Assembly: GCA_004332335.1 (NCBI GenBank)
Contig: SISS01000024.1
Location: forward strand, 32,250 to 96,249
Reading direction: 5' to 3'
Source of the DNA: Methanoregulaceae archaeon UXB-2016
Lineage (GTDB): Archaea; Halobacteriota; Methanomicrobia; Methanomicrobiales; Methanospirillaceae
DNA length: 64,000 nucleotides
Of this stretch, positions 46,056 through 55,790 are shown one piece after another. The translations under genes were made by a program, and so were the position numbers. The notes under the pieces were generated by a model. That model saw nothing but the letters and a program-made list of their open reading frames with translations, made no database searches and was not told the origin of the DNA. Each line of letters begins with the position of its first letter. Positions within the stretch are counted from its first letter, which is position 1.

Positions 46056-47576
46056 GTGGCAGACTGTCCCAACTGCGGCACTGAAGTAAGGCCCGAGTGG
46101 TCGCTCTGCCCTCACTGCAAGGTCAATATGCGCACCTTCGCGGGGCCGCCACGGGGGCGCACGCCTCGCCCGGTCCCAGTCGCGGCTCCGATGCCCCCGG
46201 CACCGGTCAAGCCACCCGCCCCCACGGCCGCTCCCGTGGCCTCTCTCCAGGCGCCGGCCGCACCGGTCGTCGCTCCCGCTCCTGGAGCCCCATTGGTCTT
46301 CCCCCCTGCAGTATCAGCACCGAATGCCCCGGGAGAGGCCTGTCCACAGTGCGGAGCCGTCGTCACCACGGTCGACGCGCAGTTCTGTCTGCAGTGCGGT
46401 CGTCGGCTCAACCAGCTGCCGCTCGTCGATCGAGTCAGGCAAGGCCTCTCGAACCCGTTCGTGGTCGGCGGCCTCGCCGTGATCTTCATGCTTCTGCTGG
46501 CCGGCCTGCTGCTTGCGAACGGGGCCGGCGGCCCGGTACAGTTTGACGAGGCAGGCACCCAGGTCTCGTCCGAAGCCGGAGGACAGATCCGGATGGGGGA
46601 CGCGAGCCCGATCGTGACGCTTCCGATCACCCGTCCGCCGGTCATTCAGGTTCCCGAGGTGATTCCTGTCGGGGTCAACGCGTCTCCGAACGCGACTCCG
46701 CGCGCCCTCGAGACCGTGCTCACGGTCCACACTCTTAGTCGGTATATCCAGAATGCCGGTGGCGACGGGAACCAGATCCCGAACCGTACTCCGATCGTAC
46801 CGTCGAGCCAGGCCCCTCTCAGCCCGGTCCCGACGTCGACGATCCGGCCCGGACCGATCGGCAACCTTGTTTGGGCCGGCGAAGGAAGCTACGCCACGCC
46901 CCCGTTCCGGCTGGATGCCGGAGAGGTCCGGCTCGACCTCACGGCGGAGCAGCTGACCATGGCCCAGCTCCTCGATCTCAACCAGACCGCGTTCGGGATC
47001 GCCACGGCGGGCCCGTCCCCCGGTGGAACCACGATCCGGATCCCGGTATCGGGTGACTACCGGATTGAGGTCTGGCCGTTCGGGACCGGCCTCTGGACAG
47101 CCCGGGTTACCAACCTCGCCGCCTCCTCCACTCCGGCACTTACTCCGTCCCCGTCCCAGGAGACCGTCGCGACACTGGCTCCCGTTACGACGACCGCGAC
47201 GCCTCTGCCCGTGGTGTCCGTGGAGACCAGCTCCATGCCTACTGTCCTGCCGATCCCGGAGACCACAATACCGATCCCCACGGCGTCGCCGACCCTGACG
47301 CCGCCCCCGACACAGGCCCCGCATACCTATACCGGCAATGGAACGGCCGTGACGCCGTATTTCCAGCTGCTCCCTGGGGTCGCTGTCTTCAGGTATCAAT
47401 ACACGGGCGACGGGCCGTTCTCGATCACGCTAATCGATGGCGGGGGGACCGTGACCGACCGGGTGGTCCAGGTCAACGGGACGATCGCGGGCTCGAAGGC
47501 TGTAAGCATTCCGCGGCAGGAGAACTATCTGCTCAACATCGCCGCCGGGGGAGCCTGGGAGATCTCGATCGGCTGA
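46056..47576 (+). CDS. Zinc-ribbon, membrane-anchored beta-domain protein
   Basis: 506 residues, cytosol-to-surface layout. Residues 4-21 form a zinc ribbon (CPNC, CPHC); a Pro/Ala-rich linker; a second ribbon (CPQC, CLQC) at about 93-115; one membrane helix (VVGGLAVIFMLLLAGLLLA) near 140-160; then an exterior with N-x-T sites and two related beta domains separated by a Thr/Pro linker (about 275-350, NLVWAGEGSYATPPF, and about 425-506, HTYTGNGTAVTPYFQ, each ending with an aromatic-then-Ile strand). Starts with GTG at 46056. It may be a sensor or adaptor coupling an outside ligand to cytosolic zinc domains; no family name. Confidence 0.72.
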   Translation: MADCPNCGTEVRPEWSLCPHCKVNMRTFAGPPRGRTPRPVPVAAPMPPAPVKPPAPTAAPVASLQAPAAPVVAPAPGAPLVFPPAVSAPNAPGEACPQCGAVVTTVDAQFCLQCGRRLNQLPLVDRVRQGLSNPFVVGGLAVIFMLLLAGLLLANGAGGPVQFDEAGTQVSSEAGGQIRMGDASPIVTLPITRPPVIQVPEVIPVGVNASPNATPRALETVLTVHTLSRYIQNAGGDGNQIPNRTPIVPSSQAPLSPVPTSTIRPGPIGNLVWAGEGSYATPPFRLDAGEVRLDLTAEQLTMAQLLDLNQTAFGIATAGPSPGGTTIRIPVSGDYRIEVWPFGTGLWTARVTNLAASSTPALTPSPSQETVATLAPVTTTATPLPVVSVETSSMPTVLPIPETTIPIPTASPTLTPPPTQAPHTYTGNGTAVTPYFQLLPGVAVFRYQYTGDGPFSITLIDGGGTVTDRVVQVNGTIAGSKAVSIPRQENYLLNIAAGGAWEISIG

Positions 47577-47584
47577 CCGGGGCC

Positions 47585-48103
47585 TCAGGCGGCACGGTGG
47601 TGCATCAGGAAGAGCCCGAGCCCGAGGCAGACGATCCCGAAGGGTATTGTGAGCGCCTCGAATGTCATGTTCTTGTACCCGGCGATCACCACCAGTTCGA
47701 GGAACTGGACAAAGAGGATGATGATGATCACCTGAGCGAGCGCGGTCTTGAGGTGGGCGATATCTTGGACCTGAAAGACGGATGGGACCGGGTTCGCAGT
47801 CTCGGGGCTCCGGACAAACAGGCCGTAGACCCCGAATGAGAAGATCAGCAGGACCAGGCCGAAGAGAAACGCGTCGACCGCGCCGATCAGGTTGATCGTG
47901 ACGACCGCATCCCGTGCCAAGTCGGGGGGCAGGTGGCTCTCGAATCCCATATCGTTCAGGAACTCGCCCCCGGTGGTGAAGTGGACGACAGCGTTGAGGG
48001 TTCGGACGGCCCCGATCACGAACATCAGGGTCGAGCCCAGGAATGTGAAGACGACCGCGATCAGGCTGACAAGGCGAAAGGACGCGAGTTCGGCCATATT
48101 CAT
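47585..48103 (-). CDS. UPF0114 family membrane protein
   Basis: 172 residues, four predicted membrane helices. UPF0114/YqhA features: RLVSLIAVVFTFLGSTLMFVIG, VVTINLIGAVDAFLFGLVLLIFSFGVYGLFV, and AGYKNMTFEALTIPFGIVCLGLGLFLMHH. Function unknown in all organisms. The ATG at 48103 has a TATA box 22-25 bases upstream on the minus strand; ATG 48097 is an alternative. Confidence 0.85.
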   Translation of the reverse strand: MNMAELASFRLVSLIAVVFTFLGSTLMFVIGAVRTLNAVVHFTTGGEFLNDMGFESHLPPDLARDAVVTINLIGAVDAFLFGLVLLIFSFGVYGLFVRSPETANPVPSVFQVQDIAHLKTALAQVIIIILFVQFLELVVIAGYKNMTFEALTIPFGIVCLGLGLFLMHHRAA

Positions 48104-48120
48104 CTGTACTGCGCTGGATG

Positions 48121-48132
48121 CGGATAAAAACC
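48121..48132 (-). promoter_or_regulatory. TATA box of UPF0114 gene
   Basis: GGTTTTTATCC on the minus strand, about 23 bases before the start codon. Confidence 0.5.
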
Positions 48133-48185
48133 GGCCGATTTCGGGGCCGACAGATAGATGCCGGGAGCGACGAGATGTGATCCCC

Positions 48186-48599
48186 ATGGACGGTGAGGTT
48201 GCAGAGGTTGTGGCGTCATTCGATGACTGCGCGTTCGCCCGAACACTCGGGCTCCGGATCCTCTCGGTCGACGCGGGGGTCGTCCATGTGGAGATGGACA
48301 CGGCTCGACTGCTCAACCGGCACGGCGCGGTCCACGGCGGGGCAATCTTCGCCCTGGCCGATCACGCCTTCGGCACGGCCGCAAACCTCGCCGGCGAGGA
48401 GGTGGCTCTTGCCGCCGAGATCAGCTATCTTCGGCCCGCGACAGGTCTGCTGGTCGCACGGGCGGAACGTATCGGAGAGTCGGCTTCGGCCTCGGTCTAT
48501 CGGGTCGAGATCCGGCAGGGGGACCGCCTGGTAGCGCTCTTCTCGGGTCACGGGTTCCGGCTCGACCGAAGACCCGATTCCGCAAGCCCGACCCCTTAA
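48186..48599 (+). CDS. PaaI-family hotdog thioesterase
   Basis: 137 residues, hotdog fold. LLNRHGAVHGGAIFALADHAFGTAAN holds the catalytic HGG-x-A-D segment of the PaaI/YigI group, and EISYLRPATG is the next conserved strand. It likely hydrolyses an acyl-CoA or aryl-CoA; the substrate is unknown. The start at ATG 48186 is the obvious one. It is followed by the acetyltransferase after 26 bases. Confidence 0.9.
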   Translation: MDGEVAEVVASFDDCAFARTLGLRILSVDAGVVHVEMDTARLLNRHGAVHGGAIFALADHAFGTAANLAGEEVALAAEISYLRPATGLLVARAERIGESASASVYRVEIRQGDRLVALFSGHGFRLDRRPDSASPTP

Positions 48600-48625
48600 C
48601 ACGGCACAGGACAAACCTGATCTCG

Positions 48626-49078
48626 ATGTCGGAGCTCATCATTCGCCCGGCGCGCCGCGAGGACTCCGCGCGCCTGATCGAACTCGTCCGCGAGCTTGCC
48701 GCCTACGAGCGTGCCCCCGATGCGGTCACGATCTCGCCCGATACCTTCGAGGCGGCCGGCTTCGGCCCGGACCCGGTCTGGGAGGCGGTCGTCGCCGATG
48801 ATGACGGGGTCCTGGTGGGGTTCGCCCTCTGGTACGTCCGCTTCTCGACCTGGACGGGCAGCCGGCTCTATCTCGAGGACATCGTCGTGACCGATTCGCG
48901 GCGCGGCCAGGGGATCGGTCGGCGCCTCTTCGAAGCAGCATTCGCTGAGGCGAGGTGCCGCGGCTATACGGGCATGACCTGGCAGATGCTCGACTGGAAC
49001 GAACCGGCCCGCAACTTTTACGACCGCTTCGGCACACGGTACGACGGCGCGTGGGTCAACTGTCACATCGATCTCTGA
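48626..49078 (+). CDS. GNAT-family N-acetyltransferase
   Basis: 150 residues. Motif A with acetyl-CoA pyrophosphate loop RRGQGIGRRLFEAAF; motif B MLDWNEPARNFYDRFG, which resembles diamine/spermidine-type acetyltransferases (SSAT). LYLEDIVVTDSRRGQG is typical of that group. The acceptor is probably an amine. It may share a transcript with the thioesterase. Confidence in GNAT is high, in substrate low. Confidence 0.92.
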   Translation: MSELIIRPARREDSARLIELVRELAAYERAPDAVTISPDTFEAAGFGPDPVWEAVVADDDGVLVGFALWYVRFSTWTGSRLYLEDIVVTDSRRGQGIGRRLFEAAFAEARCRGYTGMTWQMLDWNEPARNFYDRFGTRYDGAWVNCHIDL

Positions 49079-49543
49079 GGTCGCCTACCTCTCCTGCAAC
49101 GGCGCAGCGGGGGAGTGGGGAGCAGAGGAACACCGGCACGGTTGAGCCGTCGACCGTGGCGCCGGTCCAGCGGTCGGCCACGAAGGCATTCGCACCCGCG
49201 CTCGGGTTTGCTCATGGAGCGGCGACGACGGGGCGGCTCCGTCCTGCGCGATAGCGGTGCGAGCTGAGACGGACAGCGATCTCGACCGTTCCCTACCGAC
49301 CAAGACTGCCGCCCTCGTTCCAGAGGGAGTACGACGGTGCCGCCCGAATCCCCGCGGCAGATGGGAGTGCGGAAGGAGACCTCGCCGATTGAGATCGGTG
49401 CCCGGCCGGCCTCGAGGCTGAGGGATCCAATCCCTGACCGACCGCATCGAAGATCGCTTCCGGGACAGAATCGGGCGATGAAATGCCATCACTCGATCGG
49501 AACAGGAAAAAGAGAGATTGTTAGAGAATCTCCTGATGCTTAT
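49079..49543. other. Intergenic region with possible decayed coding traces
   Basis: 465 bases without an intact gene. On the minus strand, three fragments read as protein but in different frames or broken by stops: SLSLEAGRAPISIGEVSF (near 49380-49430), GTVEIAVRLSSHRYRAG (near 49230-49295) and NAFVADRWTGATVDGSTVPVF (near 49135-49200). They could be remains of a surface protein gene. An oligo-T run at 49507-49511 on the minus strand follows the tRNA. Confidence 0.3.
49507..49511 (-). terminator. Poly-T run after tRNA-Leu
   Basis: Five T on the minus strand, about 33 bases past the 3' end of the tRNA. Confidence 0.35.
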
Positions 49544-49625
49544 GCGGGGGAAGGGATTCGAACCCCTGAACTCCTTCAAGAAGCGCTCTTGAGGCGCTCG
49601 CCGTTGGCCGCTTGGCTACCCCCGC
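49544..49625 (-). tRNA. tRNA-Leu (anticodon CAA)
   Basis: 82-base tRNA on the minus strand. Acceptor GCGGGGG pairs with CCCCCGC. The anticodon stem is AGCGC/GCGCT around loop CTCAAGA, giving anticodon CAA, which reads UUG. A long variable arm (about 14 bases) is typical of class II tRNAs such as Leu. T arm AGGGG-TTCGAAT-CCCTT is intact. CCA is not encoded. No intron. A TATA box lies 27-33 bases upstream. Confidence 0.93.
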
Positions 49626-49651
49626 GCGGATCAGGGTTCGGCACGAGATGG

Positions 49652-49658
49652 TATATAT
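49652..49658 (-). promoter_or_regulatory. TATA box of tRNA-Leu
   Basis: ATATATA on the minus strand, centred 30 bases before the tRNA 5' end, just beyond the DP2 stop codon. Confidence 0.65.
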
Positions 49659-49667
49659 CCGGCGCCT

Positions 49668-52600
49668 TCAGATGAAGTCCGCGAGGCCGAGCTGCTCGAT
49701 CTTGGGCTGACCGAAGGTCGACTCGATCGCGAGGTCCAGCACCTCGATCCGCTGGCGCGTGTACTCGGTCACGCCGTACTCCCGGCACATCCGCCGCGAC
49801 ATCTCGAGGTACTTCTTGACCGAGGACTCGTGCACGGTCTGGATCACGGCCTGGCCGCACCCCGTGCATTTTCCCCCAAGGGGCATGCGCCTGAACTTGG
49901 ACGCACACCGCGTGCACCGAAACTTCTGTTTTGAAAACGCCGAGAGGTTGCCCATCAGATCGCGGATGAAGTGGGTGTTCAACACCCGCTCGGCCACATC
50001 GTCCTCGTCGACCGCGCGGATCTGCAGGGCGAGGGCGAGTTCGGCCTCGAGCTTCTCGACCATCGTCTCGAGCGTGGTGTAGGTCGATTCGAGCGGTCCC
50101 TGTGAGATGTCCGAGGTGTCGTGCGTGAACCGGAAGCCTTCGAGCTGGGCCGGCGTTCCGAGCCGCCGCTCCACCCGGTCGATCAGGTGGTCGAGGTCCT
50201 TCGGGTGGGTGTACTCGAGCGCGGCGAGGTAGAACTCGAGGGGGTAGCCGTCGCTGACGTCGACATTCAGGGACTCCTTGTCGATCTCTTTCGGGTCGAG
50301 GCGCGTGGTCAGGACCAGCGGGGCGTCCATGGAGCCGCCGCGGGTCTCGGGCAGGAACCGGCGCGAGAAGTTCAGGAGGCCGTCGAGGAGGAGCATCACG
50401 CAGTCCTCGTCCCCGTCGCACTGGCCCGTGAAGATCCCGTTGGCCAGGACCGAGTGATCCTCTGCGACGGTCAGGCAGTAGACCCGGTCCTCGAGGCAGG
50501 GGACGCGCTCGATGCGAGAGACACGGTCCGCGATCACCGTGGTACCGACTGCCGCCGGGAGCGGGTCGCCGACCTGGAGTTCGACGGCCCGGACCCGCCG
50601 GACCCGGTCCTCCTCGAGCACGAGCATCGCGTGGTCGTCCGTGACCGCGAGCACGCGGCCTTGGCCGGTCTCGATCCGGAGGAGCGTGGGCGGGGCCCGA
50701 TGCACCGAGACCGCCGTGATCCGTCGGATGCGGGGACGACCGCTCTGGTCGACGGCCCGGGTCGCGAAGGGCCGGGCCGTGTCGGACCAGAAGGTGCCGG
50801 CGTGGTCGAGGTCAGCGCGCGAGAGGTCGAACTGCTCGAGCACGAACTCCCGGATCGGAACGCGGCGCCAGGCATCGCGGTAGTCCCATACCTCGATCTC
50901 GGTCTCGCCGAAGAAGCAGTTCCGCCGTTTCGCCGCGTGGAAGAACGGGTGGGCGTATCCGACATTTGCCTTGGTGTAGCCGACCAGGCGGCAGAGGACG
51001 CCGGCCGAGGTGTGCGGCGCCAGGCCGATCAGGAGGCGGCCGACGATGTCGGCCGGGGTCTCGGCCCGGTAGTATGGCGCCAGGCCGTAGACGCGCTCGA
51101 GTTCGTCGTCCACGAACCCGGCCACGCGCACGAGCCATTCCCCACACTTCTCCGAGACCAGGATGTCCTGCGGCCGGAGCTCGAGGACCTGGTCGGACTC
51201 TTCGAGCGGACGGCCGTCGATATCGGTCACGTACCCGAGAGCCGCGAGCGCGGCCGGACTGACCCCGACCTCGGACGGGCGGATGTGCGTGACCGGCAGG
51301 TCGATCATGTCGTACCGGACCGTTCCGTCCTTGAAGACGTAGAGCCCGGCCTTCGCCCGGAGGACGCCCTTGGCCAGGTCCTCGACCACCTTCTCGCGCG
51401 AGATCATCCCCTTGACCCCCTTGACCAGGGTCACCTGCCCCGAGCGGAGGCCGCACCGCTCCAGGGCCGCAGCGAACTCGTCCCGGACGTTGATCGGGAT
51501 CTTCTGGGAGCAGGTACTCCCCGTGTCGCAGGCCGGGCAGCGCTCTCCTTCGACAAGCCGGTTGCAGCGCGGGCAGCGGAAGACGGGGAGGGTGTGCGCA
51601 CCGCAGTTACACCGGTTCCGGAACGTGACCGTGCCGCAGGCCGGACAGCGTCGCTCCCCGACCTCGGCCGTGATCACGCCCCCGTCCATGTTCGGCCGGG
51701 CCGCATAGGACGAGGCCTCCTGGATCGAGCGGCGGGAGCCGCCTGCCTCGCCGACCGGGAAGAGTGCGTGGGGCGGGGGCTTCATCTCGCGCGGCTTGGA
51801 CTTGCCCGGCCGGCCCATCCGCCCCCCGATCCGGGTGCCTCCTTTTCCCCGCATCCGCATCCCCGAGAGGTGCTGGACCAGTGCGAGGGAGTCGCGCTGC
51901 GGGGCGTCCTCCCAGACGGCGCGACGGCGAAGATCGAGATCGAGCCCGAGCGCGGCCAGCAGGACCAAGCAGGGTTCGATCACGATCTCGCCGTTCCGGA
52001 CGCGGTGGCAGATGAGCCCGTCCTCGAGCACCTGCTTCATCTCGGGCGTTCGGGGGAGCCTGAGGGCGCCGCTCTCGAGCCGCCCGTTCCCGGTGATCCA
52101 CCCGGCGAGCGCGTCGATCTCGGCCGGCGGCAGGTCGTCGAAGAACGGCTGGAAGGCCGGGTGGAGGTGGCCGCCTGCGAGTGCGTACCCGATCGCCTCG
52201 ACCTCGTCGGCCGGGGGGTCGCCCTCGTGCTCGAGCCGCCACCACTCGTCGCAGTACCCGGCTGGAACCAGGACGTGGTTGTTCTCGAGGAACTCGCCGT
52301 ACGAGATCAGGATCTCGCCCACGTCGAGGATCCGGTCGACCTCGGGCCGGATCCGGTGAGCCTCCTCCAGGGTGTCGATCCGGACGAGGTCGCCGTTCCG
52401 GAGGAGCACGGTCGGTCCCTCGATGGTGTCGACGGGCACGATCCCGGCCGCCTTGCCCGGCCGTTCGACCTTCATCTGGGTCCCGACCGCAAGGAAGTCG
52501 TCGAGGATATGCATGGTCGCCGGGTTGAGCCCGGCTGCTGCGAAACCGGTGTTACGGGATCGGCCGTACCGGAGCCGGAAGCCGCCAATGCGCATCGGGT

Positions 52601-53525
52601 GCGAGAAGACGGGCCTGCCCGCGATCAGATCGCGGAGGTACTTGTCCTTCGGCTTGACTCCGACGTCCTCGTCGTCGGACTTGGCCGCCCCGCCGATCAG
52701 GATATCGAGCCAGTCCCAGCCGGCCATCTTCATCTTCCGGACGTTCTTCTGAACCTTCGGGGCCTTCAGGGCGAGCCCTTCGGCGATAACGAGCGCCATT
52801 CCGCCGCGGACCGTGTTCGTCTCGACCCGTTCGAGGTTCCGGTACCCCGAGACCTCCTGCTGCTCGGTCGCCTCCCCGTCGATACAGACCGGGCAGTTCT
52901 GGATGATCATCCGGATCTCGTTCTCGCCGGGGAGGTACTGGAGGCTCATGATCGAGTTGTACTGCCGGATCTCCTCGACGTACCGCTCGACCTCCTCGGG
53001 GCGCGGGATGTAGCGGCCGATCCCGAGCGCCTGCCGGACGTAGTCGCCGACCAGGACCGAGAGGGCCTGCGCGGTGCCACCGGCCGACCGGATCGGCCCC
53101 GCGTAGTAGATCTTCAGGTAGTCGGAGCCGTCGTCGTTCCGGCCGAGCCCGACCTTGCCGATCCCCTCGGTCGGTGCGGCGACCACGCCCTCGGTCAGGA
53201 GTGCCATCGCGGTCCTTATGGCGTGATCCAGGATCTCCTCGCGCGTGGTTTCGCCGAAGCGGCGAGCTACAAAGTCGTCGCCGATTCGGAGCGCGGCCTC
53301 CTCGCGCGACATCTCGGCCTCGAGCTCGCGGATGCGGGCCGCGACGCCCTGGATCCCGAGCAGGGCCTCGACCCGGTCGGCCAGGTCGTTTGCGATCGGG
53401 ATCTCGACCCGGGTGGTCGGGTCGAGTCCCTGGCTCCGGGCCTCCTCGGCGATCGCGATCGCTCCGGCCAGCTGGGCCTGGAGTGCCTCGATGTAGGCCG
53501 CCATCGCGGGTGAGACCTCGGTCAT
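49668..53525 (-). CDS. polC: DNA polymerase D large subunit (DP2) with intein
   Basis: Euryarchaeal PolD catalytic subunit, 1285 residues including a 166-residue mini-intein (about 1119 in the mature protein, normal for the order). DP2 marks: [52 protein letters not shown], zinc modules ([28 protein letters not shown]), and the two catalytic Asp region [24 protein letters not shown] directly after the intein. The C-terminal zinc ribbon is [21 protein letters not shown]. The start is ATG 53525 ([15 protein letters not shown]). A GTG at 53549 would add 8 residues. The gene ends 43 bases before the tRNA. Confidence 0.95.
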   Translation of the reverse strand: MTEVSPAMAAYIEALQAQLAGAIAIAEEARSQGLDPTTRVEIPIANDLADRVEALLGIQGVAARIRELEAEMSREEAALRIGDDFVARRFGETTREEILDHAIRTAMALLTEGVVAAPTEGIGKVGLGRNDDGSDYLKIYYAGPIRSAGGTAQALSVLVGDYVRQALGIGRYIPRPEEVERYVEEIRQYNSIMSLQYLPGENEIRMIIQNCPVCIDGEATEQQEVSGYRNLERVETNTVRGGMALVIAEGLALKAPKVQKNVRKMKMAGWDWLDILIGGAAKSDDEDVGVKPKDKYLRDLIAGRPVFSHPMRIGGFRLRYGRSRNTGFAAAGLNPATMHILDDFLAVGTQMKVERPGKAAGIVPVDTIEGPTVLLRNGDLVRIDTLEEAHRIRPEVDRILDVGEILISYGEFLENNHVLVPAGYCDEWWRLEHEGDPPADEVEAIGYALAGGHLHPAFQPFFDDLPPAEIDALAGWITGNGRLESGALRLPRTPEMKQVLEDGLICHRVRNGEIVIEPCLVLLAALGLDLDLRRRAVWEDAPQRDSLALVQHLSGMRMRGKGGTRIGGRMGRPGKSKPREMKPPPHALFPVGEAGGSRRSIQEASSYAARPNMDGGVITAEVGERRCPACGTVTFRNRCNCGAHTLPVFRCPRCNRLVEGERCPACDTGSTCSQKIPINVRDEFAAALERCGLRSGQVTLVKGVKGMISREKVVEDLAKGVLRAKAGLYVFKDGTVRYDMIDLPVTHIRPSEVGVSPAALAALGYVTDIDGRPLEESDQVLELRPQDILVSEKCGEWLVRVAGFVDDELERVYGLAPYYRAETPADIVGRLLIGLAPHTSAGVLCRLVGYTKANVGYAHPFFHAAKRRNCFFGETEIEVWDYRDAWRRVPIREFVLEQFDLSRADLDHAGTFWSDTARPFATRAVDQSGRPRIRRITAVSVHRAPPTLLRIETGQGRVLAVTDDHAMLVLEEDRVRRVRAVELQVGDPLPAAVGTTVIADRVSRIERVPCLEDRVYCLTVAEDHSVLANGIFTGQCDGDEDCVMLLLDGLLNFSRRFLPETRGGSMDAPLVLTTRLDPKEIDKESLNVDVSDGYPLEFYLAALEYTHPKDLDHLIDRVERRLGTPAQLEGFRFTHDTSDISQGPLESTYTTLETMVEKLEAELALALQIRAVDEDDVAERVLNTHFIRDLMGNLSAFSKQKFRCTRCASKFRRMPLGGKCTGCGQAVIQTVHESSVKKYLEMSRRMCREYGVTEYTRQRIEVLDLAIESTFGQPKIEQLGLADFI
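50421..50918 (-). mobile_element. Mini-intein in DP2, C-terminal Gln
   Basis: 166-codon Hint-domain intein without homing endonuclease. It begins with Cys ([10 protein letters not shown], block A), has a block B TDDHAML with the TxxH histidine, and ends with block [23 protein letters not shown]. The last intein residue is Gln, not Asn, preceded by Gly rather than His; the +1 residue is Cys (CDGDED). The insertion site is the catalytic CDGDED motif of the polymerase. The Pyrococcus abyssi PolII intein at the same place also ends in Gln and splices, which supports activity. No LAGLIDADG blocks, so it is not self-mobile. Confidence 0.9.
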
Positions 53526-53549
53526 CTGATATGGATAGGCGGCCGCCAC

Positions 53550-55790
53550 TTATCCTGTTGTTGCCGCACCGAGCAGGGCCTCGAGCACAGCCGCGGTCCC
53601 TCGTTTGTCCAGGGGCTGGTTGTCGTTGCCGCACTTCGGCGAATAGATGCAGGACGGGCAGCCGTCCTCGCAGGGGCAGTCGACCACGAGCCGGAGGGCC
53701 GTCGCGGCGATCTCGGGCAGGAGCGCGGCCGCCGTCCGGGCGAGCCCGGCCCCACCCGGGAGTCCGTCGTAGATGCAGATCCCGGGACGGCCGTCCTCGG
53801 ATCGGCCGGCCATCGAGAACCGGAGGGTCGAGAAGCCGCCGAGGTCGTTCCGGTCGCAGAGGAGGTGGACCGGGAGGCAGCCGATCAGCGCGTGCTCGGC
53901 CCCGTGGAGTCCGCCGGCGGGATCGATCCCGATTGCCGCGAGCTCTGTGGCGAGTTGCGGCGAGAACGCCCACCAGCAGCCGGTCGTCTCGAACGAGAGC
54001 GGCGGCAGCTCGAGCGGCAGCACCGCGACCGTCTCTCCGTACCGGCGCACGCGGTAGCCCGGGAACTCCTGCACGACCGTCACCTCGCCCGTGCGGACCG
54101 TGAGCTCCCCGAACGACCGCTCTTCATCGACCGTGCCCGGGGTGATCGCGGTCGAGAAGAGGGGCTGGGTATGGTAGTCGACCTCGACCGGTTCGGCCGT
54201 GCAGCTCCGGGTCGCGAGGTCCATGGCCGTGACCCGGTAGGTCTCGCCCTGGTGGAGGAGGACCGCGCCCGGATGGGCCTCGCGGTAGGCCTGCCCCCGG
54301 TCGAGGGTCTCGAGGAGATGGCCGTCGGCGACCACCGTGAACCGATCTTCGTCTCTCCCCGCCAGGTCGACCGCGTCCACGGCCCGGCCCCGCCCGCAGT
54401 AGACATGCCCCCAGGGAGTAGGGCGGAGCAGATGATGAGACGCGAGCGGCTCGAGGAGGGGTGTGAGGCCCTCTCCGAAGAGCGATAGGTCCGCATCGGT
54501 GAGGGGGAGCTCGGCCGCGGCGCAGAGGAGGTGGCCGGCGAGCACCATCGGGTTTGCCGGGTCGAGGCAGGCGTGCTCGTGGGGGCGCGCGAAGAACGCC
54601 CGGGGATGGCGCATGTAATACTGGTCGAGCGGTCCCTCGTTCGCGACCAGGACTGCGAGCGCCGGCTCACCCGTCCGGCCCGCGCGCCCCGCCTGCTGCC
54701 AGGTCGCCGAGACCGAGCCTGGGTACCCGGCGATCACGACCGCGTCGAGCCCGCCCACATCGATCCCGAGCTCGAGCGCATTCGTGGTCACGACCCCGCG
54801 AAGACGCCCCTCCTTGAGGCCTCGTTCGATCTCCCGCCGCTCGGCGGGGAGGTATCCGGCCCGGTAACTCGCGATCAGGGCCGGATCGGCGAGGTCGTCA
54901 CGCGCCCAGCTGGCGATCAGCTCAGCGGTCTTTCGGGAGGGGGCAAAGCAGAGGGTCTGGAGCCCCTGGTCGACGCAGTCGAGAAGGATCCGCTTTGCCT
55001 CGACGAGTGTCGACTGTCCCGCCTTCGCCGACGGGTTGTAGAACACGAACTCGTGGGGCCCTCGGGGGGCACCGCTCTCGTCGATCAGGGACGCCCGTCG
55101 GCCGGTCAGGACCTCGGCGAACTCGACCGGGTTCGCGAGGGTCGCGGTCGAGAGGACGAAGAGCGGGTCTCCGCTGTGATGACGGCAGACCCGGCGCAGA
55201 CGACGGAGGAGGAGCGCGACGTTCGCTCCGAAGACCCCGCGGTACCGGTGGGCCTCGTCGACCACGACCACGCTGAGCCCCGAGAGAAACCGGTGCCACT
55301 TCGCGTGCCAGGGCAGCACGTGATGGAGCTCGTAGGGATTCGAGAGGATGATCCGGGACCGGTTTCGTATGCCCGGCCGGACCGCAGCCGGCGTGTCCCC
55401 GTCGTACAGCGCGGGTTCGAATGGGACTCCGACCGAGGTCTCGATCGCCCGGAGTGCCCGGAGCTGGTCATTCGCAAGCGCCTTGGTCGGGTAGAGGTAG
55501 AGCGCAGTGGCGCACGGATCCGCGAGCAGGCGCTCAAGCACGGGCAGGGTGAAGGCGAGGGTCTTGCCCGAGGCCGTCGGGGTAGTCATGACGAGGTCGT
55601 GGCCTCGCCGGACCTCCTCGACCGCCCGCACCTGGTGGGTGTAGAGCCGGATGCCGTCGCGTTCGAGCCAGACGGCGAGCGGTGCGGGGAGGGGCTCGGC
55701 AGGGCGATCATACAGGGCCGCCCGTCCGGGAAGATGCTCGACATGGACGACGCCCGGATCCCCAGGCCGGATACCGGTCCTACGCTGCAT
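53550..55790 (-). CDS. MrfA/Hrq1-like DNA helicase
   Basis: SF2 helicase, 746 residues. It resembles bacterial MrfA (YprA) and Hrq1: Walker A TTPTASGKTLAF, DEAH-box VVDEAHRYRG, motif III LSTATLANP, motif VI QQAGRAGRTGEP, and the C-terminal DUF1998 zinc module CPCEDGCPSCIYSPKCGNDN. MrfA unwinds DNA in repair of mitomycin-type lesions with the exonuclease MrfB. The start at ATG 55790 overlaps the exonuclease gene by 11 bases. It lies directly upstream of the DNA polymerase D gene, without a gap on the same strand. Confidence 0.88.
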   Translation of the reverse strand: MQRRTGIRPGDPGVVHVEHLPGRAALYDRPAEPLPAPLAVWLERDGIRLYTHQVRAVEEVRRGHDLVMTTPTASGKTLAFTLPVLERLLADPCATALYLYPTKALANDQLRALRAIETSVGVPFEPALYDGDTPAAVRPGIRNRSRIILSNPYELHHVLPWHAKWHRFLSGLSVVVVDEAHRYRGVFGANVALLLRRLRRVCRHHSGDPLFVLSTATLANPVEFAEVLTGRRASLIDESGAPRGPHEFVFYNPSAKAGQSTLVEAKRILLDCVDQGLQTLCFAPSRKTAELIASWARDDLADPALIASYRAGYLPAERREIERGLKEGRLRGVVTTNALELGIDVGGLDAVVIAGYPGSVSATWQQAGRAGRTGEPALAVLVANEGPLDQYYMRHPRAFFARPHEHACLDPANPMVLAGHLLCAAAELPLTDADLSLFGEGLTPLLEPLASHHLLRPTPWGHVYCGRGRAVDAVDLAGRDEDRFTVVADGHLLETLDRGQAYREAHPGAVLLHQGETYRVTAMDLATRSCTAEPVEVDYHTQPLFSTAITPGTVDEERSFGELTVRTGEVTVVQEFPGYRVRRYGETVAVLPLELPPLSFETTGCWWAFSPQLATELAAIGIDPAGGLHGAEHALIGCLPVHLLCDRNDLGGFSTLRFSMAGRSEDGRPGICIYDGLPGGAGLARTAAALLPEIAATALRLVVDCPCEDGCPSCIYSPKCGNDNQPLDKRGTAAVLEALLGAATTG

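Noticed and set aside
50121..53513. 1130-codon plus-strand frame opposite DNA polymerase D
   Set aside because: Antisense shadow of DP2; no motifs and biased composition.
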